Assembly (NCBI RefSeq): GCF_900182815.1
Contig: NZ_FXUA01000001.1
Span: 806,001-870,000, forward strand
DNA length: 64,000 nucleotides
Reading direction: 5' to 3'
Source: Algoriphagus winogradskyi
GTDB taxonomy: Bacteria > Bacteroidota > Bacteroidia > Cytophagales > Cyclobacteriaceae
The notes under the pieces were generated by a model that saw only the letters and a list, made by a program, of their open reading frames with translations, did no database searches and was not told the origin of the DNA. Shown here one piece after another: positions 17,960 to 26,794 of the stretch. The position numbers and the translations under genes are program-made. How positions within the stretch are numbered: the stretch's first letter is position 1; every line of letters begins with the position of its first letter.

Positions 17960-18799
17960 TCATTCAATTATAGTGGCTATAATCCTTAAGGGGCCTCCAC
18001 TCCCTCCTTTGATTTTCATAGGAAGTGCAACTACGTAAATGCCAGTAGGGGGAAGTAAATCCAAGTTGGCGACATTTTCAAATCCGGGAATTTGGTTTTC
18101 CATCAAGGCTTGATGCGCTGCAAAGTCCTTGGACTGACCAAAGTCTAAACTTGGGGTATCCAACCCCACTGCTTTCACTTTACGTGTTTTGGCTAGCCAA
18201 GTAGCCGTTTCGGGCTGAATCCCCGGAAAATGGAGCTCGGGAATCGCTTCTGCGCCCGATTTAGCAGTGCCAAAATAAGCTTCCCGATCAGGATAAAATT
18301 TCCCATATCCAGTGCGAAATAACACCATCGCCTGGACTGGGATTTTTCCATGCTCTGCTTCCCAATTCAAAATAGCTACAGAATCGATCAAATAATCCCG
18401 GTCTTCCAAGGCTTTTCCACTCACATCTATTACCACTGCCTCTCCCGTCAATTTGGACAAAGGAAGTTCGTCTACCGTTTCTCCTTTTGCAAAAAAGTGA
18501 ATAGGCGCATCCAGATGCGTACCACCATGTTCGGGGGTCAAAATCGTATAGGAAGAATAATAATACCCCAAGTCAGTCACACCTTCCGCATCAACTCTGT
18601 GCTGAAATCCATCAGGATTATTAGGCCAGTATAAGGTGGTAGAATCAAAAGCATACGACAAGTCAATCCATTCACTTTCTAAAAAAGGCATCTTTGGAAC
18701 GGGGGCTTCCGCTTCTTTTTGCTCGCAGGCGCCTAAACCACAAAAAATTAAGACAACGACAACCTTTCTACTAATTTGGACAAACTCAAAAAATCTCAT
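17960..18799 (-). CDS. Cyclase-family metal hydrolase, lipoprotein
   Basis: A 279-residue protein of the cyclase/kynurenine formamidase family (PF04199). The metal-binding motif HGGTHLDAPIHF is near residue 98. The N-terminus has a hydrophobic segment ending in LGAC (Cys25), which is a lipobox, so it is probably membrane-anchored in the periplasm, unlike cytoplasmic KynB. The exported location argues against tryptophan degradation; the substrate is unknown. No kyn genes are adjacent. Confidence 0.85.
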   Translation of the reverse strand: MRFFEFVQISRKVVVVLIFCGLGACEQKEAEAPVPKMPFLESEWIDLSYAFDSTTLYWPNNPDGFQHRVDAEGVTDLGYYYSSYTILTPEHGGTHLDAPIHFFAKGETVDELPLSKLTGEAVVIDVSGKALEDRDYLIDSVAILNWEAEHGKIPVQAMVLFRTGYGKFYPDREAYFGTAKSGAEAIPELHFPGIQPETATWLAKTRKVKAVGLDTPSLDFGQSKDFAAHQALMENQIPGFENVANLDLLPPTGIYVVALPMKIKGGSGGPLRIIATIIE

Positions 18800-18938
18800 C
18801 TGCTAGTACGTTTTGTTTCATTCAAGTTAAAAATAGATTTGATTTTTCGCAATGATGGTAGTAGCCATACTACTTGGGGTCGGTGTGTCTGATGGGAATC
18901 TAAGGCGGGCAAGCTCCATTGCGGATAGTTATTTAGAT

Positions 18939-18970
18939 TAAAAAAGCCCTCTCCAAATGGAAAGGGACTT
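18939..18970 (-). terminator. Terminator for the minus-strand TPR gene
   Basis: On the reverse strand an 8-bp stem (CCCTTTCC/GGAGAGGG with one wobble) and 4-nt loop is followed by GCTTTTTT. It lies 30 bp beyond the stop at 19002. Confidence 0.75.
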
Positions 18971-19001
18971 GGGTGAATTAAACAACTTAAGCGGGTACTC
19001 T

Positions 19002-20636
19002 TTAGAAACTTTTTAGCACTTTAAGTGTGATATAATGAAAGCTGTAGCCCGTTCCTGAGGCAGCTGCCACATTGCTGAATTGCCCGTTGAGGCCAAAATC
19101 AAATCCATTAACTCTATAATTAATCTCAGCTTGCGCTCTAAAAGATGGATCCCATCCTCGCTTCTCTATTTGTTGCAATCCTGCCGCAGCTTGAATTTTG
19201 AGCGCCATCTTTGACACCAAAGGCAATGGAGTACTATAGTCAACAAATACTTCAGTGCTTAAAAACTGATCAGGTGCGAAATACAACGTGGTCTCAGAAT
19301 CACTAAAGCTGAGTGCAGAAAAGTTCAACCCAGTTTTCAAAGTAGGCTCTGTTCTCAACAACCTGTAAACTGAACCGAAAAACTGAAGTCTGGAATTCTG
19401 ATCATTTAGAAAACCTACATTTCCCTGAGAAAAGAAGCCTGTTTTACCGCCAAACATAATATGAGTCACATACCCCAGACTTTGACTTCTGATATCTTTT
19501 CCTAGCAAATCTGCTGTAAAATTTAGTATCTCAGAACTATAGGTAAGCCCAACCATCCTTCTATCATTGGGCTGATATTTAGTTTCAAATTTTCCAGTCA
19601 CTCCTGTAAAAGAATCGCCTTCTTCAGGGGAAACTTGCTGCGCAACAATCTCAGCACTACTTTGTAAGGCCTGGCTCCAATTGATTCCTACTCCTGCAGC
19701 AATAAACTTTGTCTTAGTCAACTGACCTTCCGGTGCTTTTACCTGATTTGCACCCGCTCTTACATTTACTTGTAAAGGAGCACTTAATTGGTTTTGCCAG
19801 AAAATAGATTGCTCTGTTCTTGTGTTTTTAGCCACATCCGCAAAGTACCCTACTGCAATTCCGGCAATTTGCTTATCTCCCTGACTTAGGAGGCCACCCA
19901 GCTTTTCCTTTTGGGAATCTGACAATTCATCTTCATAATCGTTCAGGATCTTAGCTGCCTTATCCCACTGTTTTTTCCCAGCGAGCACCTCGGTAAACTC
20001 CTGTATATAAGGAGCTTTTGGAAATCTTTGAATTAAGGAATCGTAATAAAGTTGACCTTGGGTATAAGCACCACCTGTAGTGTATAATCTGGCTTTCATC
20101 ACCAAAACCTGATCTTCATCTACTAAGCCGGCATTATCATTTAAAAACGCTTCAGCATCTTTAGTTTTTACATTCCACAGAAGCGCATTGAAATAGTTGA
20201 CTACAGCACTTTTGTTTTCCTGATCCTGATTCCACGCACTATAAGCAGCTTCCAGCGCTTTGGATGGCTTTTTACTCATAAAAAGTGCATAGGACAAGTT
20301 TACCCGAACTATTGTGCTTTCAAATTCTAATGGCACCAACGAAGAATAAACCTCCACGGCTTGAGCAAAATCCTGATTCTGAAGACAAAGGTCTCCTTTG
20401 AAAAGTAAAATTTGTGCATCCAGAGGATTATGAACTAGAATGCTATCCAACTGAGCAATCGCGCCAACATAATTTTCCTTACTTCTCAATTGAGTTGCTT
20501 CTTGAATAAACCCCTCACGCTTTGCTGGATCTAAGGCTTCGCTTTGACCAAAGGCAAACAAAGGCATAGATATTAATCCTAAAAAGAGTATAAGTTTAAC
20601 TGGAGAATTAATATATTTCTTCAAATTCTTATTCAT
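19002..20636 (-). CDS. Exported TPR / outer-membrane beta-barrel protein
   Basis: Within a longer open frame, an ATG at 20636 begins MNKNLKKYINSPVKLILFLGL and a clear signal peptide ending FAFGQ, so this is best read as an independent 544-residue gene. Residues about 30-260 form TPR-like helix pairs (EGFIQEATQLRSKENYVGAIAQLD and onward). The rest is rich in alternating hydrophobic strands and ends in aromatic residues (YHYITLKVLKSF), as in outer-membrane barrels. It may bind peptides or help surface assembly. Its ATG touches the ATG of the divergent STAS-like gene, leaving no space for a private promoter. Confidence 0.7.
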   Translation of the reverse strand: MNKNLKKYINSPVKLILFLGLISMPLFAFGQSEALDPAKREGFIQEATQLRSKENYVGAIAQLDSILVHNPLDAQILLFKGDLCLQNQDFAQAVEVYSSLVPLEFESTIVRVNLSYALFMSKKPSKALEAAYSAWNQDQENKSAVVNYFNALLWNVKTKDAEAFLNDNAGLVDEDQVLVMKARLYTTGGAYTQGQLYYDSLIQRFPKAPYIQEFTEVLAGKKQWDKAAKILNDYEDELSDSQKEKLGGLLSQGDKQIAGIAVGYFADVAKNTRTEQSIFWQNQLSAPLQVNVRAGANQVKAPEGQLTKTKFIAAGVGINWSQALQSSAEIVAQQVSPEEGDSFTGVTGKFETKYQPNDRRMVGLTYSSEILNFTADLLGKDIRSQSLGYVTHIMFGGKTGFFSQGNVGFLNDQNSRLQFFGSVYRLLRTEPTLKTGLNFSALSFSDSETTLYFAPDQFLSTEVFVDYSTPLPLVSKMALKIQAAAGLQQIEKRGWDPSFRAQAEINYRVNGFDFGLNGQFSNVAAASGTGYSFHYITLKVLKSF

Positions 20637-21692
20637 ATGGATATTCAGATCAGCGAATTTTTGATCACAGGAGAAAACAAACCCGCGCTTAAAGTTCAAA
20701 TAAGAGGTGAGGCTAAAGGCAATGCGACTGAACTTCTCAGAAGCAGACTTCCAGAAATTACTGCCAGTGATACAAATTTGGTTTACCTGGACATCAGAAA
20801 CTTGACCGACAACGATTTGGGGTTTGTCAATGAAGTCATTCACCTGCACTATACCTTGACCGAACTTTCCAAGAAATTCATTCTTCTCTATCAAAAGGGC
20901 TCTACTTTTGAACCCTGGATTAGTACCTCGGGAATTGATAAGTTTATTGCTCTTGCTATGACGGCTTAAACGTGAATTATCTGCAATCCTTAAAATCAAA
21001 GCAGCGAAGATCAACCCATAAAATAGTCCCCCTACACACATCATAAACACATCCCAAAAGGATATAAACTCGGGAAACAAATAAATTCTTGACAGGATTG
21101 CTGCTGTGAATCCTATTGACACCAATATCCAAAATCTGTTTTTCCCAAACTTGGCAGCATTAGCCTCTGGCATGGATTCCAATGAAATAAGTACCCTGGC
21201 CACCATGACCAACCCTAGGACACTAAGACCATATTGCAATAGATCATATACCGCAATAGTGAAAATCTCATGCTGTAATAAAGGCAACAAAGCCACCACC
21301 CAACCATCATAGTGAGTCATACCGTCCAAAATCAAATGAGTAGCGATTCCAATTGTTATAGACATCACTACCCACATCCAATTTTGCGTAAAGAATTTAT
21401 TCCAATCCAAGTTGACCTGCCCTGCGACTTTCATCTGAATCTTAGCAGGACTTGCGTTATACAATGGTTTTTTCACCAAACCATGAAATAGAAAAGCGAC
21501 CAGTAGCGCCACCGGAAGATCGAATAATATCACCCCGGGAAGTGTATGCCCTATATTTTCACCAAGTTTTAGTTTGAAGTAAAACTCCAGATCAGGCACA
21601 AGACTTCCTATCACCAATCCTGTCTGAGAAAGACGCTTGTTAGGCTTAGTAAAAGGAAGAATAGCTGCTGGATGTGAAAATGTAAATGGCAT
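19002..21692 (-). CDS. 896-codon frame: DUF4184 membrane protein read through into the TPR gene
   Basis: The frame starts with MPFTFSHPAAILPF and about 240 residues of a DUF4184 membrane protein: GSLVPDLEFYFKL, four to six hydrophobic helices and HLILDGMTHYDG. DUF4184 proteins normally stop near that length. Here the frame stays open for about 115 codons antisense to the STAS-like gene, then continues through the signal peptide of the TPR protein. The linker has no recognisable fold, and an internal signal peptide would be odd. I think the DUF4184 stop was lost or hidden by a frameshift, and that two genes are present. A true fusion cannot be excluded. It begins 13 bp after the receiver gene. 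Confidence 0.55.
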   Translation of the reverse strand: MPFTFSHPAAILPFTKPNKRLSQTGLVIGSLVPDLEFYFKLKLGENIGHTLPGVILFDLPVALLVAFLFHGLVKKPLYNASPAKIQMKVAGQVNLDWNKFFTQNWMWVVMSITIGIATHLILDGMTHYDGWVVALLPLLQHEIFTIAVYDLLQYGLSVLGLVMVARVLISLESMPEANAAKFGKNRFWILVSIGFTAAILSRIYLFPEFISFWDVFMMCVGGLFYGLIFAALILRIADNSRLSRHSKSNKLINSRGTNPGFKSRALLIEKNEFLGKFGQGIVQVNDFIDKPQIVVGQVSDVQVNQICITGSNFWKSASEKFSRIAFSLTSYLNFKRGFVFSCDQKFADLNIHMNKNLKKYINSPVKLILFLGLISMPLFAFGQSEALDPAKREGFIQEATQLRSKENYVGAIAQLDSILVHNPLDAQILLFKGDLCLQNQDFAQAVEVYSSLVPLEFESTIVRVNLSYALFMSKKPSKALEAAYSAWNQDQENKSAVVNYFNALLWNVKTKDAEAFLNDNAGLVDEDQVLVMKARLYTTGGAYTQGQLYYDSLIQRFPKAPYIQEFTEVLAGKKQWDKAAKILNDYEDELSDSQKEKLGGLLSQGDKQIAGIAVGYFADVAKNTRTEQSIFWQNQLSAPLQVNVRAGANQVKAPEGQLTKTKFIAAGVGINWSQALQSSAEIVAQQVSPEEGDSFTGVTGKFETKYQPNDRRMVGLTYSSEILNFTADLLGKDIRSQSLGYVTHIMFGGKTGFFSQGNVGFLNDQNSRLQFFGSVYRLLRTEPTLKTGLNFSALSFSDSETTLYFAPDQFLSTEVFVDYSTPLPLVSKMALKIQAAAGLQQIEKRGWDPSFRAQAEINYRVNGFDFGLNGQFSNVAAASGTGYSFHYITLKVLKSF
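20637..20969 (+). CDS. STAS-like small protein, antisense within the long minus frame
   Basis: A 110-residue soluble protein. The hydrophobic pattern (ALKVQIRG, NLVYLDIRNL, KFILLYQKGS, SGIDKFIALAM) resembles STAS/anti-sigma-factor-antagonist folds, but the phosphorylatable Ser of SpoIIAA is not evident. Its ATG directly abuts the reverse ATG at 20636 (CAT|ATG). The whole gene is antisense to the middle of the 896-codon minus frame. The sequence reads more like a folded protein than the opposite strand does here, which is why I accept it. Confidence 0.6.
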   Translation: MDIQISEFLITGENKPALKVQIRGEAKGNATELLRSRLPEITASDTNLVYLDIRNLTDNDLGFVNEVIHLHYTLTELSKKFILLYQKGSTFEPWISTSGIDKFIALAMTA

Positions 21693-21705
21693 GGAGACTT
21701 GTGGT

Positions 21706-22101
21706 TTAGGCTAGTTTGGCGGATTGGAAGTTGTCTACTATATCTTTCACCAACTCCTCAGTGACGTTACTTTTCAGCAAATACTCCACTGACCCGTGTT
21801 CTATGGCGGCAATTGCAACCTCAAGACTTTCTAAGGCCGTGCAAAAAACAACTTCAATTCCTGGAAAGTAATTTTTCACTTCCTGGAGGATTTCCAGTCC
21901 ATTTGAATTTTCCATCTGGTAATCCAAAAAAATCAATCCTGGATTGAGGTGGATGTGATTTAGACAATCTACACCGTCCTCAAATGTGTGGATTTTCGTA
22001 AATCCTAGCTCGGTGAGGATTTGCTTTAGGATAGCAGTCCAGAAAGGATCGTCATCTACTATAAAGGCTGGTAAAATTTTTATGTTTTTCATGTTTTCCA
22101 A
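21706..22101 (-). CDS. Single-domain response regulator (receiver only)
   Basis: A 131-residue CheY-like receiver with no output domain. The acidic cluster DDD is at residues 16-18, the phosphoacceptor is Asp60 (LIFLDYQM), the conserved Thr/Ser lies in VVFCTALES, and the lysine in YLLKSN. Such proteins act as phosphate carriers or act by protein contact. It lies after the H-NOX/kinase/cupin unit on the same strand, separated by a strong hairpin and a TTCCA-N5-TGGAA palindrome, so it probably has its own regulated promoter. A partner role with the hybrid kinase is inferred. Confidence 0.9.
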   Translation of the reverse strand: MENMKNIKILPAFIVDDDPFWTAILKQILTELGFTKIHTFEDGVDCLNHIHLNPGLIFLDYQMENSNGLEILQEVKNYFPGIEVVFCTALESLEVAIAAIEHGSVEYLLKSNVTEELVKDIVDNFQSAKLA

Positions 22102-22135
22102 TTTCTATCTCTATATTCCAAATTGAGACCAAACT

Positions 22136-22172
22136 AAAAAAGTGCCTTAGAATAGCTCTAAGGCACTTTTTT
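22136..22172. terminator. Perfect 16-bp bidirectional hairpin upstream of the receiver gene
   Basis: Positions 22136-22151 pair perfectly with 22157-22172; the A-run on one side and T-run on the other allow termination in both directions. It lies between the pseudogene end and the receiver start, and between the palindromic site and the receiver ATG. It may end the kinase operon transcript or attenuate receiver transcription. Confidence 0.85.
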
Positions 22173-22181
22173 AGTTACAGT

Positions 22182-22217
22182 ATTCCAGTATTTGGAATTA
22201 ATTTCTAGAAATTGGAA
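22182..22217. promoter_or_regulatory. Palindromic operator ATTCCA-N5-TGGAAT plus degenerate second site
   Basis: 22182-22198 is a perfect ATTCCA-GTATT-TGGAAT palindrome. A weaker site, TTCTA-GAAAT-TGGAA, lies at 22203-22217, its centre 20 bp away. Both are 80-120 bp upstream of the receiver gene start on the reverse strand. On the reverse strand TTGG-N10-GA at about 22117-22132 could be a weak sigma-54 promoter. Confidence 0.65.
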
Positions 22218-22233
22218 TCATATCCTGGCTAGT

Positions 22234-22728
22234 TCACCTGCCGAAATCATCTTGCAGCCTAACTATATCTTCTTCGTCCGACGGATTGGAAGCATCTGTA
22301 TGTTGCCAGATTTCAGCTACAACTCCCTAATCATCCAATCCAATCAGTCTATGCCTTTCCCCTTGTTTCAGTTTAACTTTATCTCCCTTGGAAAGAGTAA
22401 TGATTTCTTTTTCAACATCATGATCACTTTTGGCAACTGCCACTTCACCCGCAATACATCTCCAAATCTCAGCTCTTCTAAAATGATATTACCAACTCAG
22501 CCGTTTGTTAGGAGCCACCAATAAAATCTTTGGACTCAGCTTTTCGGAAATCTTCAAGGAATCAAAATCCTCTTCTGGGAAAAACTCCTTGGCAAATTGC
22601 GAGGCTTGGCTTTCATTCAGGACAAGAAAACCGCCCCAGGGACGCATTCTGTCCTGTTCTTTAATTTCAAATCCTAGGTTTAGGACAAGAGATTCTGCGT
22701 ATTCAAATATTTCCTCCTTACTTTTCAT
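22234..22728 (-). pseudogene. Broken cupin / mannose-6-phosphate-isomerase-like gene
   Basis: A 165-codon reverse frame reads as one cupin-type protein: RMRPWGGFLVLNE, KILLVAPNKRLSW, then YHFRRAEIWRCIAGEVAVAK, KGDKVKLKQGERHRLIG and GVVAEIWQH. This is the pattern of type II phosphomannose isomerase cupins. Two in-frame stops interrupt it: TAA at 22491-22489, where Gln is expected before YH, and TAG at 22329-22327, where Trp is expected before GVV. Each is explained by one base change. The intact part is 79 codons. It overlaps the kinase gene by 11 bp, so it belonged to that operon. Mannose metabolism would fit the nearby manC. Confidence 0.8.
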
Positions 22729-25700
22729 TGTTAATTGATTTCATGTCCTTAGCTACCCACTTGAGAACTTGATCGATATGACCCATTAAATAAACCATTC
22801 TTTCAGACCGTTTTTGGCTCATTACTTCCAGCTCTACTTCAACGACTTCGTCAATGATTTCATGAATATTCAACATCTTAATAGAGGGCTTGATCTTATG
22901 GGCCAGTTTTCTTACTTGATCAAAATCTTCCCGTTCAAAAGCTTCAACAGCCTGGTCTACCGACTCCAGTATGCTTGTATGGAATGTTTCGATCATTTTC
23001 GCCATGAACTCCGAATTACCCTTAGAAATAGCCTTTAACTCATCTAAAGAATATCTCTCCTTTTCCTCTTTCACCTTCAAACTGCCGATGTAATTCTGAA
23101 CTGGCTTGCCTTTTAATAATTGGGAAACAATATGCAGTAGCTCACTCTCCTTAAATGGTTTAGCCAAAAAACTATTCATTCCTTTAGAAAGGTATTTCTC
23201 CATATCTCCTTTCATCGCAAAAGCAGTCAAAGCAACGATTGGCACTTCAAGCTTTAAGTCTTCTCTTATTATTTTGGTAGCCATGATCCCATCCATTATT
23301 GGCATCTGAACGTCCATCAAAACTATATCGAAAACTTCTTCCCTTAATAAATCTACGGCGTCTTGCCCATTGACAGCAGAGGTAGTAATAATATCATGCT
23401 GCTCCAAAATAGTGCTTGCCAGAAGTCGGTTGAATTCATTATCATCTACGATTAACACTTTCTTTCCTTTCAGCATCCCATAGTCTATGGAAACAGGAAG
23501 ATCCTTTGGAAGATCATTCGAGCTACCTTTTAGCAACGCTAATTTCACTGAAATTTTTGTTCCAACTCCTTTTTCGGATTCAATCTGCATTTCCCCTCCC
23601 ATAAGCTGGGTAAGCTCCTTTGATATACTCAACCCTAAGCCAGTACCTCCATATTTTCTTGTTATAGTGGTATCCTCCTGGACGTATTTCTCGAAATTAC
23701 TTTTGATAAAAGACTCCTCCATGCCTATTCCCGTATCTACTACGGTAAACTTGATTTCCTGCTTCTGATTGTTTTCAGAAATAAGATCACATGTAATGTA
23801 TACTTTGCCTTTTTCAGTAAACTTTACAGCATTAGACAGGAGGTTAAGCAGGATTTGGCTAATTCTAATAGGATCCCCTATCAAGACCTCTTTAATTCTG
23901 CTGTCGAAATTTAAAATAGCGAAATCCAACCCTTTCATCTCTGCCTTGTCATTCATCATGGCAAACACATGGTCCACAATGTTTTTAGGTTTAAATCCTA
24001 TTGATTCAATAGTCATCTTACCGGCTTCGAGTTTGGACAAATCCAAAATATCTTTGATAACGACCATCAAATGGCTTGCGGAATTTTGGATAGCTTTTAT
24101 GTATTTCGTCTGTTGATCATTTTGACTGATTTTCGCTAATTGCTCACCCATTCCTACAATAGCATTCATTGGCGTTCTTATCTCATGACTCATATTTGCA
24201 AAGAAAATTTCCTTTGCTCGTTTCGACTTTTCCGCCTCCTCTTTTTGCCTGATTAATTCCTCTTCCAGCCTCTTCTGATCGGTGATATCTAGATGTATAC
24301 CTATAGAGCCGATTAGCTCATTGTTATCGTTGTAATTAGGCGCTCCACTGATAAACCACCATCTATATTCTCCATTTGGCCTCTTGTACTTTAACTCATA
24401 TGAATCTGAAATCCCGGTTTTTCTGCTTTCTGACTTTTGTAAGAGCCTTTCTTTATCTCCAGGATTCAAAAGTAAATCTGTAGCCTTCTTCCCTACCAAC
24501 TCCTCCAATTTACGATCAGCCATTTTACAGAATGTTTGATTTGCATGGAGTACATTCTCTTCAAGGTCTACTTCCAAAAGACCCAAATTCATATTTGAAA
24601 TAATATTTCTGAATTTTTCTTCCTGTTGGAAGAGTCTTTTTTCGGATTGCTTTCTCTTTTGCACATTGACTAGCATTTGTGCAAATACAAATAATAACTC
24701 AACTTCTTTTTTGGAGTATGAATGTTGTTTTTTAACTGAATCAAAGCCGACAAAACCCAATAGTTCGTCTTTAATCATCATCGGAATTGTGATTAGGCTT
24801 TTGATCCCTTGAGGCTCAAGAACATCATATAAACCATCCATCCCCTGTTCTTTTAACAAGGAGACATCTTCCACTAAGAAGGATTCTCCATTAGAATGGA
24901 CTTCAAACCATTGAGGAACATATTCCAAAGGAACGTTTTGAGTATTTTCTATTTCTTGGGATATTCCTGGGGCACACCACTCATGTGTGCAGGAGCATGT
25001 CAAAGCATTTAAATCATAGGAAAAAAGATAAGCACGGTCAGCATTGACAAACTCTCCGATTTTCTCCAATGAAGCATTTATTTTCATATCCACCTCCTCT
25101 AAATCAATATTGATATAGGTCGAGGAGATGTCGATTAAAATATTTTTGAGTTGTTCTTGGGATTTTATGAGTGCTTCCGTCTTTTTACGCTCGGTGATAT
25201 CCACCAAAATCCCATTCATTCTTACTGGTATGCCATCCTCAAAAATTAGCTTCCCTTTATTTTGAACCCATTTTACCTTCTGGGATGTAGTAACAATGCG
25301 GTATTCTTTGACATATTCATGATTAATACCTACCTGCTTAATGATATCACTTAAGACATGTTTATCCTCTGGATGAATTGATTTTTCCCACCAGGATTTA
25401 TCATTCATCATGGTGTCCAGGTGCAACTCGAAAAGATCTTCGGCTGAAGGTGTAAAAAATATACTGTTCATATTAGGATAGCTGACTGACCAGATTACAT
25501 CTCTCAATTCATTTAAAACGCTACCCAATTTAGTATTGAGGTTTACCAGCTCTTTTTCTGAGTCTTTCTGATCAGTGATATCAGAATGAGTTCCTATAAT
25601 TTTAAGAGGAACCCCATTTTTATCCTTTTCAATTACGATTCCTCTGTCCTTTACCCATTTTATACTTCCATCTTCATGCAGCATCCTGTATTCTAGCTGA

Positions 25701-26794
25701 TGTGATGAAATCTCCCCGTTTTTGTATTTCTTATCGTTTTCTTCTAGTAAAATCAAATCTTCAGAGTATACGTGAGCATACCACACATCTTCAAGGTTTG
25801 TGTTTTGGTCAAATTTAAGACCTAGGAAGTTTTTTGCCTGATTAGAAAAACTTGTCTTTCCAGTCCTAAAATCATGTTCCCAAATATTATCCCCAGAAAA
25901 TTCCAATACCTGTCTAAAGGTATCTTCGAATACTTTAATCTTATTCTTGGATTCTTTTTCTTCCGTGACATTTTCCAACAGCGTGAAGAAGTGTAGAAAA
26001 TTACCTTTTTTATCAAGAACCACCTGACCATTAACTCTAGACCAAAACCAAGTACCATCCTTGCGGTAATGCTTTAGTTCTATTTTAAATTGCTCTTTAT
26101 TATAAAAAGCATCTATCATTTTATGGATTTCAGGCTTCTCAGTTTGATCTCCAATCCCGATTTCAATGGGAGTTTTACCTAGCACCTCATCTATTTGGTA
26201 CCCAGTTTCATCCAGATATCCTTTATTCACATAAGTTATTAAGCCATTCTCATCTGTGAATATGATCCCGTCTGCATTTGCACTAGCGACATACGACAAG
26301 TTTTCAAGCCTCTCTTTTTGCTGAGTAATCGTCCCTAGGAGTTCTTTCAAGTCTGAAGTAACCAACTCTTGATTTTTGATTAAATGCAGGAGGTCAACTA
26401 AAGGATCTAGGGGCGCAAAGTCAGAGATTGACAAATCGTTAGCCACTAACTCTTCGATAGAACTGAACCAAGGTGAACCAAGGAATAGCAGAATGTCATT
26501 ATCTTCAAAATATTCGAACTGTCCCCTAAAAAGAGTGGAGTTAGATGACTTTGTCCTTAATAAGAAAGTTTTTTGCTGTGTTTTTGCGAGTTGATCAAAC
26601 TCGAACTTCGTATCTCGCGGGCGCTCAATAAGAAAAATGTCACTAAATAATTTCCCTTTGACATCGCCCATCATTTTTAGAAAACTAGAACCAAAAAAAC
26701 CAATAGTTCCACTCTTTAAAACCGCGAAGTGAAAAGGAAAAGTCCGATCAATATGACTTTTTTTTACTTCAATATTTAAATCATCCTTGCTCAC
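22718..26794 (-). CDS. HNOBA-PAS-GAF hybrid histidine kinase with receiver and Hpt domains
   Basis: A 1358-residue soluble hybrid kinase. Residues about 1-165 resemble the HNOBA domain of soluble guanylate cyclase (FPFHFAVLKSGTIGFFG; RGQFEYFEDNDILLFLGSP; LSISDFAPLDPLVDLL). Then follow PAS domains (about 170-535), a GAF domain (about 550-700), another PAS (about 720-845), a HisKA domain with phospho-His in FFANMSHEIRTPMNA, an ATPase with TGIGMEE and GTGLGLSIS, a receiver (KVLIVDDNEFN; Asp in IVLMDVQMP) and a C-terminal Hpt (His in RKLAHKIKPS). No membrane segment is evident. It overlaps the H-NOX gene by 4 bp, which strongly implies that H-NOX controls it. Phosphotransfer to the two nearby regulators is inferred. 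Confidence 0.93.
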   Translation of the reverse strand: MSKDDLNIEVKKSHIDRTFPFHFAVLKSGTIGFFGSSFLKMMGDVKGKLFSDIFLIERPRDTKFEFDQLAKTQQKTFLLRTKSSNSTLFRGQFEYFEDNDILLFLGSPWFSSIEELVANDLSISDFAPLDPLVDLLHLIKNQELVTSDLKELLGTITQQKERLENLSYVASANADGIIFTDENGLITYVNKGYLDETGYQIDEVLGKTPIEIGIGDQTEKPEIHKMIDAFYNKEQFKIELKHYRKDGTWFWSRVNGQVVLDKKGNFLHFFTLLENVTEEKESKNKIKVFEDTFRQVLEFSGDNIWEHDFRTGKTSFSNQAKNFLGLKFDQNTNLEDVWYAHVYSEDLILLEENDKKYKNGEISSHQLEYRMLHEDGSIKWVKDRGIVIEKDKNGVPLKIIGTHSDITDQKDSEKELVNLNTKLGSVLNELRDVIWSVSYPNMNSIFFTPSAEDLFELHLDTMMNDKSWWEKSIHPEDKHVLSDIIKQVGINHEYVKEYRIVTTSQKVKWVQNKGKLIFEDGIPVRMNGILVDITERKKTEALIKSQEQLKNILIDISSTYINIDLEEVDMKINASLEKIGEFVNADRAYLFSYDLNALTCSCTHEWCAPGISQEIENTQNVPLEYVPQWFEVHSNGESFLVEDVSLLKEQGMDGLYDVLEPQGIKSLITIPMMIKDELLGFVGFDSVKKQHSYSKKEVELLFVFAQMLVNVQKRKQSEKRLFQQEEKFRNIISNMNLGLLEVDLEENVLHANQTFCKMADRKLEELVGKKATDLLLNPGDKERLLQKSESRKTGISDSYELKYKRPNGEYRWWFISGAPNYNDNNELIGSIGIHLDITDQKRLEEELIRQKEEAEKSKRAKEIFFANMSHEIRTPMNAIVGMGEQLAKISQNDQQTKYIKAIQNSASHLMVVIKDILDLSKLEAGKMTIESIGFKPKNIVDHVFAMMNDKAEMKGLDFAILNFDSRIKEVLIGDPIRISQILLNLLSNAVKFTEKGKVYITCDLISENNQKQEIKFTVVDTGIGMEESFIKSNFEKYVQEDTTITRKYGGTGLGLSISKELTQLMGGEMQIESEKGVGTKISVKLALLKGSSNDLPKDLPVSIDYGMLKGKKVLIVDDNEFNRLLASTILEQHDIITTSAVNGQDAVDLLREEVFDIVLMDVQMPIMDGIMATKIIREDLKLEVPIVALTAFAMKGDMEKYLSKGMNSFLAKPFKESELLHIVSQLLKGKPVQNYIGSLKVKEEKERYSLDELKAISKGNSEFMAKMIETFHTSILESVDQAVEAFEREDFDQVRKLAHKIKPSIKMLNIHEIIDEVVEVELEVMSQKRSERMVYLMGHIDQVLKWVAKDMKSINNEK

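Noticed and set aside
17960..18799. kynB of tryptophan degradation
   Set aside because: The lipoprotein signal puts it outside the cytoplasm, and no other kyn gene is adjacent.
22192..22524. Plus-strand 110-codon frame
   Set aside because: It is antisense to the cupin pseudogene, begins at a TTG inside the operator, and has no protein-like pattern.
22234..22728. Programmed stop-codon readthrough in the cupin gene
   Set aside because: Two different stop codons with no recoding signal in view; nonsense mutation is simpler.
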